From: Merluccius polli
Lineage: Eukaryota > Chordata > Actinopteri > Gadiformes > Merlucciidae
Length of the DNA: 64,000 bases
Direction of reading: 5' to 3'
Assembly: GCA_030340625.1 (NCBI GenBank)
Contig: JAOPHQ010004848.1
Span: forward strand, 206,001 to 270,000
The notes under the pieces were generated by a model. It was given only the letters and a program-made list of their open reading frames with translations, made no database searches and was not told the DNA's origin. The translations under genes were made by a program, and so were the position numbers. Numbering within the stretch: the first letter of the stretch is position 1; every line of letters begins with the position of its first letter. Below are positions 48,401 to 60,400 of this stretch, in pieces.

Positions 48401-51400
48401 CACGAATAAAGCTCTAGGACCTGAAATTTGGACTTGTTCGTTAGAAATCAATTTAATTAGAATTATGGACTGCCTTTGAATGAAGTTTAATCGGACTTTA
48501 AGTTGATTGATGTTGCGGATTAATAATAATATGTATCAGCAGCTCAAAAGAGTAGTAATAAATATACAAGTTGTAGTAACTGCACCACAACACATGATGG
48601 CGCCAAACGATATACTGGAGGCGGCGCTTAACGCCAGCCATTGTGCGTCATGGAGGCCACGCCTCCTGCCCAGGGGCACCCGGCGGAAGCATCCGGTTAG
48701 AATCAGAACACCCCCAGGCAGAGCATCGGGACGGATGCAAAGCGAGGGGGCTCTCCACGCGGCGTGACTTTTACATTACCTCTCCATTGTTACGTAGGGT
48801 AGATATAACTTAAACCTAAACAAATAAAGTGAGTTATAAGCGTTTCCTGTTGTCGGCAGCCTTCTTCCCCGGGACACAAACCCCACATTGAACAAAGTTT
48901 CAAGGTGTAGGCCTACCTTTTTTGCGCTGTGGAAGCCTAATTTAAGAACGGCGAAATAATATTTTTTGAAAAGGATACTCTGATTTTGTTATGAAGATTG
49001 TTGCTTTTGGATTTGATATGGATAGGCTAGTCCTATATATTACCAACTAGGGGCAGCCTCGAAGTTGGATGATTGGCTCTTTTTAGAAATTGTTTTCCCA
49101 TGTATTTGTCACACCCATGCATAAGCTGCGTGTATGCTAAGTCCAGAACATATGGGTATAATCACATTAATTAATTAATTTAAAGTACAATGATAATGAC
49201 AAATATTAATGGCCTCATGTCGGAATGGCAGGACGTTTGAAAAAAAGTAAAGTGCCGCTACTCAGACAATGGGGAAAAAAAATTGTCGCAGTAGTGGGAC
49301 GCTTGGAAAATAATATTAATGCCGCCACTCCGACCACTAGACGTCAATGTCTAAGTAGCGGCATGTCGGAATAGCGGCATGTAACCGCGACGGCCTATAC
49401 TTTCAACATAAAGTGTACATATTTATAATTTGAAATGTGTCCCAGCCTTTATACCACAGATACTATAGGGTCTATAGCATATAACCGCGTTTTCTGATTA
49501 CAGTTTAATGCATTTTTCACAATTTACCAGCTGTCGTTTTGACGACTAATCACCGCGCCATTCGTTTCAATGGGAATCCGACGGTCTATAATTTCAACAT
49601 AAAGTGTACATATTTATAATTTGAAATGTGTCCCAGCCTTTATACCACAGATACTATAGGGTCTATAGCATATAACCGCCTTTTCTGATTACAGTTTAAT
49701 GCATTTTTCACAATTTACCAGCTCTCGTTTTGAAGGCTGAACAGACAATTTGACTGGAAGTACTTAGTAGGTGTCCATATAGCCAGAGCTAGCTCTGCAT
49801 ATAGCATGGATTAATGGCCACCCTGCAGCAGCCAATCAGAATCGAGTATTCCCTCTCCGTTGCCATGGTTACCATCTAGCGTTTGAGCCAGCGCAGTAAT
49901 CTAACTGTAATCAGGCAATTTGACCCGAACGTCTTTCCTAGGTGTACATTAACACTTTTTAACCTACACCCGCCAGCCAATCAGAATCGAGTATTCACGC
50001 CGACCATGGTATAAGCTGAAATAGTAGTTAAGAAGCTGAAAGTAGTAGTAGAAGCTGAAATAGTAGAAGAATCTGAAAGTAGTAGTAGAAGCTGAAATAG
50101 TAGAAGAATCTGAAAGTAGTAGAAGTAGTTGAAATTGTAGTAGTAGCTGAAATAGTAGAAGAATCTGAAAGTAGTAGAAGTAGTTGAAATTGTAATAGTA
50201 GCTGAAATAGTAGAAGAATCTGAAAGTAGTAGAAGTAGTTGAAATTGTAGTAGTAGCTGAAATAGTAGAAGAATCTGAAAGTAGTAGAAGTAGTTGAAAT
50301 TGTAGTAGTAGCTGAAATAGTAGAAGAATCTGAAAGTAGTAGAAGTAGTTGAAATTGTAGTAGTAGCTGAAATAGTAGAAGAATCTGAAAGTAGTAGTGG
50401 AAGCTGAAATAGTAGAAGAATCTGAAAGTAGTAGTAGAAGCTGAAATAGTAGAAGAATCTGAAAGTAGTAGAAGTAGTTGAAATTGTAGTAGTAGCTGAA
50501 ATAGTAGAAGAATCTGAAATAGTAGAAGTAGCTGAAAGTAGTAGTAGCTGAATTAGTAATACTAATAGCTGAAGTAGAAGTAACTGAAGTAGTAATAACA
50601 CTGTCTGAACGTCCTCAAAAAGCAGCCCAATCTGGCAACACTGCTGAACGTCCCCTCGCTCGAGCGTCAACGTGAAGTCAACTGAAAAGGAATCAGTTAA
50701 ACTGTGAAACTCTTAATAAATATAAATGCTATCGAAATTTCGTTTGGATATTATGGGATATACAAGTCTGTAGATATGTGACATTTTTTGAACGAAGGTA
50801 AACGATTGAGAATTGATTTAGTTAGGCCTACGATGTGTAACTGTCAGAGATCAATGTGTAATCGATGTGTAACTGTGAGATCAACTGAAGAGAACCCGAA
50901 ACTTAAACTGTGATTCTGAATAAATATAAATGCTATCGAAATTTCGTTTGGATATCGTTATTATTGAATATACAAATCTGTAGATTAGTGACATTTTTTT
51001 AATGAAGGTTAACGGTTGATAAGTGAATGAATTAGTTACGACGTCTTAAACAGTGGAAGGTCCGCCGGTTACAATGGGACAAATGGTAGAATATGACGAT
51101 TTGAAACTAAAACTGCGATACAGAAAAAAAGTATAACAGCTATCGAAATTTCGTGAACACGGCTAGATAGATACCAATCTCTAGATTCGTTTAATTGTTT
51201 GAATGATGGGAAAGGGTTGAAATTTGAATTAGTTACGACGTAAAGCATTGGAAGAATAAGAGGCTGGGTTTTGATTTATATTGGAAAAATAAATGTATAC
51301 TACTATTTACTATTGCGGGCACCCCGCCCCCCCCCCCCCCCCCCCCCCCCCCCGGCCGTAGGTCCGCGGTGTGTTTGTGTTACTATTGCGGGCACCCCCA

Positions 51401-54400
51401 CCCCCCCCCCGCCCGCCGGTCGGTCGTAGGTCCGCGGTGTGTTTGTGTTACCCCTCTTGCCCACTGGATGCGTTTGTCAACGCATCCCATTGACTTTGAA
51501 TGGGGCTGAGCCGCAATGCATTGTGGCTCCTTCAGTCAAGTCGGCTCCGTCCTTTGCGTTGAAAAGTTGAGAACATTTCATCTTTTCTGGCCACGACGGA
51601 GCCGTCAGCCAATCAGATCACATTATGCAAATATATGTCCTGTGACGCTACTTGGACTCTGCCCAATGAAATCACCTTTGTGGTACAACCTGGGAAAACA
51701 CATACGTATGTCAAAAAAGGCGGCCGGCAGCGGGGGATTTAATAATGGAGGACAAACTAATAATCGCGGTGGGTAATCGCGCTATACTCTACGACCAGTC
51801 TTTATACAAGGACACCAACCGCCGGGACCTGGCGTGGCGAGAGTTGTCACTAGAGGTGGGGGAACCAGGTAACATGTTTCGGATTATTTTCGATTTATGT
51901 ATATCGGAATATATTGCAACGACGGGATCCATCTTGCAATACAAAAGAGCAATAACAAAATGCAGGAAGAACGCGGCTTTGTTTTTGTAAGAAGCGATTT
52001 GATTGGCTGCTGGCTGCGTCTGGCTCCGTCGGCAAATTCCACGCCCCCATCCGGCAGACACGCCTCCCGTCGTCCGTTGACGGTTGAATGCAGTGGGTAA
52101 CAGGCGTTACTATTGCGGACACCCCCCGCCGGCCGTAGGTCCGCGGTGTGTTTGTGTTACTATTGCGCGCACCGCCCCCCGTCGGCCGTAGGTCCGCGGT
52201 GACGCCATGACGCTCGAACGTGAACGTCGTTTTACGGCAGCGGAAGATTTACGACAGCCAGCATACAGACAGTGAGCAACGGACTTCACATGATATTATT
52301 CACAACTCGGATTAATTTAATGAAACCCATTGATTCTTTTGATCGGTGGACCCCTTTTGATTGGATATTATGGGATATACAAGTCTGTAGATTTGTGACA
52401 TTTTTTGAACGAAGGTAAACGATTGAGAATTGATTTAGTTAGGCCTACGATGTGTAACTGTCAGAGATCAATGTGTAATCGATGTGTAAACTGTGATTCT
52501 GAATAAATATAAATGCTATCGAAATTTCGTTTGGATATCGTTATTATTGAATATACAAATCTGTAGATTAGTGACATTTTTTGAATGAAGGTTAACGGTT
52601 GAAAAGTGAATGAATTAGTTACGACGTCTTAAACAGTGGAAGGTCCGACGGTTACAATGGGACGAATGGTAGAATATGACGATTTGAAGCTAAAACGGCG
52701 ATACAGAAAAAAGTATAACAGCTATCGAAATTTCCTGAACACGGCTAGATAGATACAAATCTCTAGATTCGTTTAATTGTTTGAACGATGGGAAACGGTT
52801 GAAATTTGAATTAGTTACGACGTAAAGCAGTGGAAGTAAACAGTGGAAGGTCCGCCGGTTACAATGGGACGAATGGTAGAATATGACGATTTGAAACTAA
52901 AACGGCGATACAGAAAAAAGTATAACAGCTATCGAAATTTCGTGAACAGGGCTAGATAGGTCAGGGTACTAAAGTATAATCCGTTTTTCTGTCAAAACCA
53001 AAATACGAAAAAACGGAAACAGTGCCCTCTTTTCCTTTTTTCGTTTTAAACCAAACACGGAAAAACGTTTTTTGCTCTCAGCGTCAAAAAACAAAAAAAC
53101 GAAAAAAACAAAATCAAATAACGACCCAAATTTGGTTTTTGCAAATTCCTTTTTTCGTTTTTTGGTTTTCATTTATTAATATGAGGGTGGACAGACCGGA
53201 AACGGAAGTGACCTGTAGCAACTTCAAAATAAAAGTAGTGTGCTAACTGGCTATCATGCATAGCCTAATAAAGGTAAAAAAAAAACTTTAAAAAAAACTT
53301 ATTATCATACGCTATTATAGGCTACCGTTCTCTTTCTACACCCATGTATCGTTCACATTTATTTTAGTCAAGTGAAACTATAACAGCTGGTTGTTAGGGA
53401 GAATGTGATACATAATTATTATTATTTTAGCTGAGTGTGTGAATGCACATTGTGGAAAGCTTTTACCCGAATTACATTCCCTGCCTAAACATAGAGCATC
53501 TATAAAGTCACCAGCAGAGTTCCCCATCACGCACAATCAAGAAGAGCCTACTTACACTGACGTAAGCCGTCTGTGTTCATGTATATGTCTGATTTGGCCA
53601 TCAGGCAACTGTAATTCCACAGTACTGGGTTGTCAGCTGCCTAAGTTATTTTATATCCGACTGATGTGAATGTGTCACACAAGGAAATCATGACATGCAA
53701 AGGATATGCAGCTAAAAAACAATAAATTAGCTACTTTATCAGTTCTTATGTAAATCTAATGATTACGTTTTTTTAATTCTCCTACATTTTCACAAGACAA
53801 GGGTTATTGTGTTTTGATTTATTAGAAAAAGTATTAATGCTATACTATTGATTTAAATTAAGTCTATAACACAACAAAATGTGGAATAAATGAAGGGCTC
53901 TGAATACTTTTTAGATGCGCTGTATTTACACATGATTTACTTTACATAATATTTCACCATGTCAGTCTTGACTGTGCGTGATGGGGACCTCTGCTGGTGA
54001 CTATAGATGCTCTTTGTTTAGACAGGGAATGTAATTCGGGTAAAAGTTTTCCACAATGTGCATTCACACACTCAGCTAAAATAATAATAATCACATTCTC
54101 CCAAACAACCAGCTGTTATAGTTTCACTTGACTAAAATAAATGTGAACCATACATGGGTGTAGAAAGAGAACGGTAGCCTATAATCAGTGTTGGGTAGTA
54201 ACGGTTATTAGTAACGCTGTTACTTTTTTCAGTAACGCGTAAGGTAACGCGTTGTTTTTTAAAATTCAGTAACTCCGTTCCCGTTACCAAACGCTGCGTT
54301 ACTCAGTTCCTTTTGGTGAGGTTTTACAACGGCACACAGTTCCCGATCAATAAAGCCGGACTGTCCGGTTTTTCAATGCCCTGTCTGGCGTCCGGCGCAG

Positions 54401-57400
54401 CATCAAGCCAGACGCGTATTTGTCCTCCTTTTTGAGACACCCCCGCCGGTCACAGGTCCGCCCGCCGGTCATAGGTCCGTGGTGTGTTACTATTGCGCCC
54501 CCCCCCCCCCCCCCCCGCCGGTCATAGGTCCATGGTGTGTTACTATTGCGCACACACCCCCCCCCCCCCCGCCGGTCGTAGGTCCGCGGTGTGTTACTAT
54601 TGCGCGCTGAGTTACTAACTGAGTTACTTTTTTAAAACTTTTTTACAAAGTAACTAGTAACTGTAACTAGTTACTATTTTTCAGTAACTAGCACAACACT
54701 GCCTATAATAGTGTATGATAATACGTTTTTAAAAAAAACTTTATTATGCATGATAATAAGTTAGCACGCTACTTTTATTTTGAAGTTGCTACAGGTCACT
54801 TCCGCTTCCGGTCTGTCCGCCGTCATATTAATAAATGAGAACCAAAAAACGAAACAAGGAATTAGCAAAAACCAAATTTGGGTCGTTATTTGATTTTGTT
54901 TTTTTCGTTTTTTCGTTTTTTGATGCTGAGAGCAAAAACCGTTTTTTCGTTTTTGGTTTAAAACGAAAAAAGGAAAAGAGGGCACTGTTTCCGTTTTTTC
55001 GTATTTTGGTTTTGACAGAAAAACGGATTATACTTTAGTACCCTGACCTAGATAGATACAAATCTCTAGATTCGTTTAATTGTTTGAATGATGGGGAACG
55101 GTTGAAATTTGAATTAGTTACGACGTAAAGAATTGGAAGAATAAGAGGCTGGGCCCATTGATTTATATTGGAAAAATAAAGGTGGAAAAAGTAGAATAAT
55201 TTGAAAAGTTGAATGAATATGAAACATCTGAATAGATAGCCATAATGTCGTAATAAATCTGAACATTTTGATATTTGAATTGTTTCTGTAGCTGAAAGTA
55301 TGAAGAAGGAGAAGAGTGCCAAAAAACATTCGGAAGAAGAATAAAAATAACTAGAAAATGCATTTCCTGCAGAAAACGCGTGTGAATGCTGGAAGCTGAA
55401 TGATAAGCGCAAAGCAGAAATATAAAATGAATTGATCTGAAGAATCTGAAAGTAGTAGTAGAAGCTGAAATAGTAGAAGAATCTGAAAGTAGTAGTAGAA
55501 GCTGAAATAGTAGAAGAATCTGAAAGTAGTAGTATAAGCTGAAATAGTAGAAGAAGCTGAAAGTAGTAGTATAAGCTGAAATAGTAGAAGAAGCTGAAAG
55601 TAGTAGTAGAAGCTGAAATAGTAGAAGAATCTGAAAGTAGTAGTAGAAGCTGAACTAGTAGAAGAATCTGAAAATAGTATAAGAAGCTGAAATAGTAGAA
55701 GAATCTGAAAGTAGTAGTAGAAGCTGAAATAGTAGAAGTAGCTGAAAGTAGTAGTAGAAGCTGAAATAGTAGAAGAATCTGAAAGTAGTAGTAGAAGCTG
55801 AAATAGTAGAAGTAACTGAAAGTAGTAGTAGCTGAATTAGTAATACTAATAGCTGAAGTATAAGTAACTGAAGTAGTAACAACACTGCTGAACGTCCTCA
55901 AAAAGCAGCCCAATCTGGCAACACTGCTGAACGTCCCCTCGCTCGAGCGTCAACGTGAAGTCAACTGAAAAGGAATCAGTTAAACTGTGAAACTCTTATA
56001 ATATATGCTATCGACATTTCGTTTGGATATTATGGGATATACAAGTCTGTAGATTTGTGACATTTTTTGAACGAAGGTAAACGATTGAGAATTGATTTAG
56101 TTAGGCCTACGATGTGTAACTGTCAGAGATCAATGTGTAATCGATGTGTAACTGTGAGATCAGCTGAAGAGAACCCGAAACTTAACCTGTGATTCTGAAT
56201 AAATATAAATGCTATCGAAATTTCGTTTGGATATCGTTATTATTGAATATACAAATCTGTAGATTAGTGACATTTTTTGAATGAAGGTTAACGGTTGAAA
56301 AGTTAATTAATTAGTTACGACGTTTTAAACAGTGGGAGGTCCGCCGGTTACAATGGGACGAATGGTAGAATATGACGATTTGAAACTAAAACTGCGATAC
56401 AGAAAAAAGTATAACAGCTATCGAAATTTCGTGAACACGGCTAGATAGATACACATCTCTAGATTTGTTTAATTGTTTGAACGATGGGAAAAGGTTGAAA
56501 TTTGAATTAATTATGACGTAAAGAATGTGAAGAATAAGAGGCCATTGATTTGTATTGGAAAAATAAAGGTGGGAAAAGTAGAATAATTTGAAAAGTTGAA
56601 TGAATATGAAAGATAGCCATAATGTCGTAATACATCTGAACATTTTGATATTTGAATGGTTTCTGTAGCTGAAAGTATGAAGAAGGAGAAGAGTGCCAAA
56701 AAACGGTCGGAAGAAGAATAAAAATAAAAATAATAAAGATTTCGATATCTAGAGTGAATGCTCCAGCATTCACACTAATAAAGATTTTGATATCTAGAGT
56801 GTGAATGCTCCAGCATTCACACTAATAATAAAGATTTCAATATCTAGAGTGTGAATGCTCCAGCATTCACACTAATAAAGATTTCGATATCTAGAGTGTG
56901 AATGCTCGAGCATTCACACTAATAATAGTATATGTATCAACAGGCTGTAATATCTACACATAGCCACAAAGGAATATAAATAAATATATAAGTTGTATTA
57001 ACCGCACCTGGTCACCAGATGGCGGCACACATAATACACTGGAGGCGGGCGCTAAACATTAGCCAATCAGAGCATATTATGCGTCATAGAGGCCACGCCT
57101 GCCCAGATACTACCAAACAACACATCCGGGGGAAGCCAGAAACCCTACAGGCAGCGTATCTGTTAAGATATCCAGCTAAGGGGAGCTCCACGCGCGTGAA
57201 TTTTACAATTCTTCTCCATTTGCTTGATAGATAATAGACCTAAAGTTAAACAAATAAAGTGAGTTAAAGCGATCCTGAGTCGGCAGCCTTCTTCCTCAAA
57301 GAACACATCACATAAAATAGTAGCCTTACAACGGGGCTTGGTAAGGTTAATGTATTAACAATAAATGACGAGCATTGTGGAAACCCCAGTACTAGCATGT

Positions 57401-60400
57401 GTGTTTTCTATGCTCTCTGAGCTGCCTCAACCCCCAAAATGTTACAAGCCTCTCTCAAGTGTCAAATACTACTACGACCTGAAAAATGGATGCTCCTTCT
57501 AGCAGTGTTATTGGAATAGTATTAACTCGCGATTGAGCGGGAGAACCAGTGAAGCTAATGTGCTCTAGTTATTATATAGTGTTATATAGTGTATAGGGGT
57601 GGGGCAGATGTATGGCTCCAGTGCGTCAGCCACCATTAAGCCCTGTCCAAAAAATTCTGAACACAAAAATGGAACAGAAAAACAGTCTAATTCCACAATT
57701 CAGTACTACATGGTTCTACAGTCTTTTCACATCTTTTCAGCAATTACTTTCTAACATATATAATGTGTTTAAAAACAAATCTCTGAATTTGCTTTACAGG
57801 GACTTAAAACTAAACTTCCATCTCCAATCTAATGCTTGAACCTGACGATGAAGATGCCGGGACTGTAGCCTGGAACACTAGATTGCTGGGAAAATAGCCC
57901 GTATTTGCTGGACATTGTGTCAATTGATCTAATGCTTACGTAATGCTGATGAGTTTAGTGGGGCTCTTTGGAGCAGGAATGGTCATCTTAAAGTCACGTC
58001 CCATGGAGATCTTGGCCTGTAGCCCACTCTCGTGGTAAAGATTGGTGTGCAGCTCTAGTCCAGAGTTGACATATTCCGATATTCCAGAACCGAATGCAGT
58101 CACAAACTCAATGCCAGCAGAGGGCATGAAGCTGATCTCACTCTATATGAAATAAGGCAAGGGAATAGCTTTTATCTTAAGAACATAACACATATAAGGG
58201 TCAACACACTGGAAAGCACATTGAAAACAATTACCATGTCACGGGCAATGTTAAGTCCACCCTTGATTCCTGGGGTAAATGTGCCAGAGAGGGCAATCCT
58301 CAGAGGCATACCAGTGGCACTGGGCAGGAAGAACTCATTATCCATGAAGATGTAGTGGACAAAGATGTTGTTGTCAGTTGTGGTCATAACAGCCTTCATC
58401 AGCTGTGGCAGAGAGAAATCCATAAGCTTCATTCAGTTTCCATTTCCCAATAAATGCTTTGTATAGGGATGATGTGTTACATTTCAATGTACTTACATCA
58501 GCTGGGAACATCTTAAGCATGCTGTCAATCATCATGGCAGCTGAGTAGGCCATGTCTGCCATGTCATCAGTTTTAAGGTAACCAAGCTCATTTCCCAAAA
58601 GGCTCAAGTAAACCATTGCTTCAGGGGATTGCTGATCCTTAAGTTCCCTGAACAGTTTGTTGAGATTGTGCCCAATTTCCCTTATCAGTCCCTGGGATGC
58701 CTATAGATGAACATACTGTGTTACTAATCATTCCAAAGTACATTTACAGAGGTGTTACAAATAGCATTGTTTTTAATACCTTCTTCCTGTCATTCTTCAG
58801 AGGAGGCAGCATCTTCTTTAGCATTTCAGTGGCTCTGATGGGCATGTTGTCAGAGACAAAGTACATGGTTTTGAGGGCTGTGTTTGGGAAAAATCCATTC
58901 TCTCCAAACAGGGCTTCAACCGTTGGCTCAAACCCTTTGCCCTCCATTCCAATCTAAATAAGAAGACAATTTTCACCTGTTAATATTAGATTTTAGCACA
59001 TGCAAATTATTGTCACAATGATATTGAATTGAATGAATATTATTTTTTGTACCTCCATCATGTCAATGTCATAACCAAATGCTTTCAGGGTCATCTCAAG
59101 CATGATTTCCTTTGGCAGGTAGCTGTTTCCCTCAAAGATCATGTTTCTCTCAAAAGAGCCCATTTTGTAATTGCCAGAGAACTTGGGGAACCATGTGGGA
59201 TCCATGACTGTTCCAATCTCATTGCCCTGCAGAGCATTAAGAATCTTCTCCCGCAGTCTGTTGGAAAGAAACATAGACATGTTTGGATTATCTATCGTAA
59301 ATTTGTAAATGAAATAACTATAGCAGGTGTACTACCCAATGGTGTTATTGTGGGAAGGGCTTGCTGCTCAGATTTGTTGACACAATAACAAAATCTTGAT
59401 GGAAATAAGTTGATGTTGAGTTGAAGTAGCTCATTAGCAAATTTGCTAAAAATGCCCCACTTACTCTTTAGTCTCGGGACCAGTTGAGGACAAGATGTTG
59501 GTAATGTGAGAGATGACAAAGCTCCTGGCCTGTTGGTCTTGATCATTAGGCAAAGAGGCAACCAACTGAGCCACTTCACTGGGCTGGGGGTCCTTCATCA
59601 GAACCAGGTAAGCAGCAATGCGCTTCTGCAGTGGGCTGGCAATATCCAGAATCACCTGCATGAGAACCTCCCTACCCTATGAAAATAGGGTATATGTATA
59701 TATCAATATAACTTGAGTTATAAACAAATACCAATGTGGATAATGTTTTAATCATGACCTGTGAAAAAAGTACCAACCTCTTCAGGAACAGTAGTGCGTC
59801 TGAAGACCTGAATGGCAGCCTGTTGGACAACTGTGGATGCAGTTGGCTGGTTCACACATTGAATAACAGCAGTTCTCAGTGCAGGACTGGCATCTCCCAT
59901 AGCTGCAGCCATGTTTCCAACAACCTAAAAAGAAAAAAAAAGAAAAATTGTATTGCTATCTTTCGAAATATCACTTTTCCGATGCATGTTGAGTAATGAA
60001 ATTGATAGACTCACCCTCAAGGTCATGAATGTGTTGTCCTTGTCACCAGTGCAGTCTCCCAACTCAGCTGCCATGAACTCAGCAACAGAGTGAATCTCAG
60101 GGATCAACTTTGCTTCAGCCTTGTAGAACCTGACAATGCAAAATGTGAATTTAAAACATGTTCAAATACAAAAAAAGCTATTTAGAAATGTCTTACCTTA
60201 AAAAAACAAAAGTGGTATTGATGTTGAGTCAATTTTGCTCTCACCTCTTGACAATGTTGCTGAGTGCATACATGATGGGCTTGCTGGTCTTGTATTTAGC
60301 CATCTCTAGCATGTCCTTAATTAGAATAGGTGAGGGATTGGAAACCAGTCCAAGGGCAAACACAGCAGCATCAACCTTAAGTGCAGACCTGTCGTAGGTC

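Larger units (their letters stand above)
47226..50015. mobile_element. Hairpin-capped TIR element, copy 2, split by a 1.7-kb insertion
   Basis: It has the same hairpin (47226-47351) and the same perfect 14-bp terminal repeats (47354-47367 and 50002-50015) as the element at 44163-45435. It is interrupted at GCGACGGCC by the insertion 47666-49386. After removing that, the core is about 930 bp with one 191-bp unit fewer. The element itself sits within the GAA/GTAGTA purine-rich repeat, whose halves continue at 47110-47220 and from 50016. Confidence 0.8.
46699..57939 (-). other. Intron 17 of apoB copy 2 (11.2 kb, repeat-filled)
   Basis: The donor is at the left edge of exon 17 (57940; GT at 57938-57939) and the acceptor at the right edge of exon 18 (46698). 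Exon 17 ends in phase 2 (..ATT AC) and exon 18 resumes with C AAC AAT, giving the expected S/T-N-N join. The same intron in copy 1 is only 124 bp (8337-8460). It holds at least six mobile elements, several nested. Segments 46699-47225 and 57316-57939 show no recognisable feature. Confidence 0.9.

Noticed and set aside
49981..50670. Minus-strand ORF of 229 codons (and a similar one at 55035-55913)
   Set aside because: The F/Y/S/T-rich translations come from the GAA/GTAGTA purine repeat; two paralogous arrays give the same artefact.
52969..53172. Lysine-rich small ORFs in the arms of the long-inverted-repeat element (also 54835-55038)
   Set aside because: They are translations of AAAACGAAAAA-type repeats on mirrored arms; no conserved protein.
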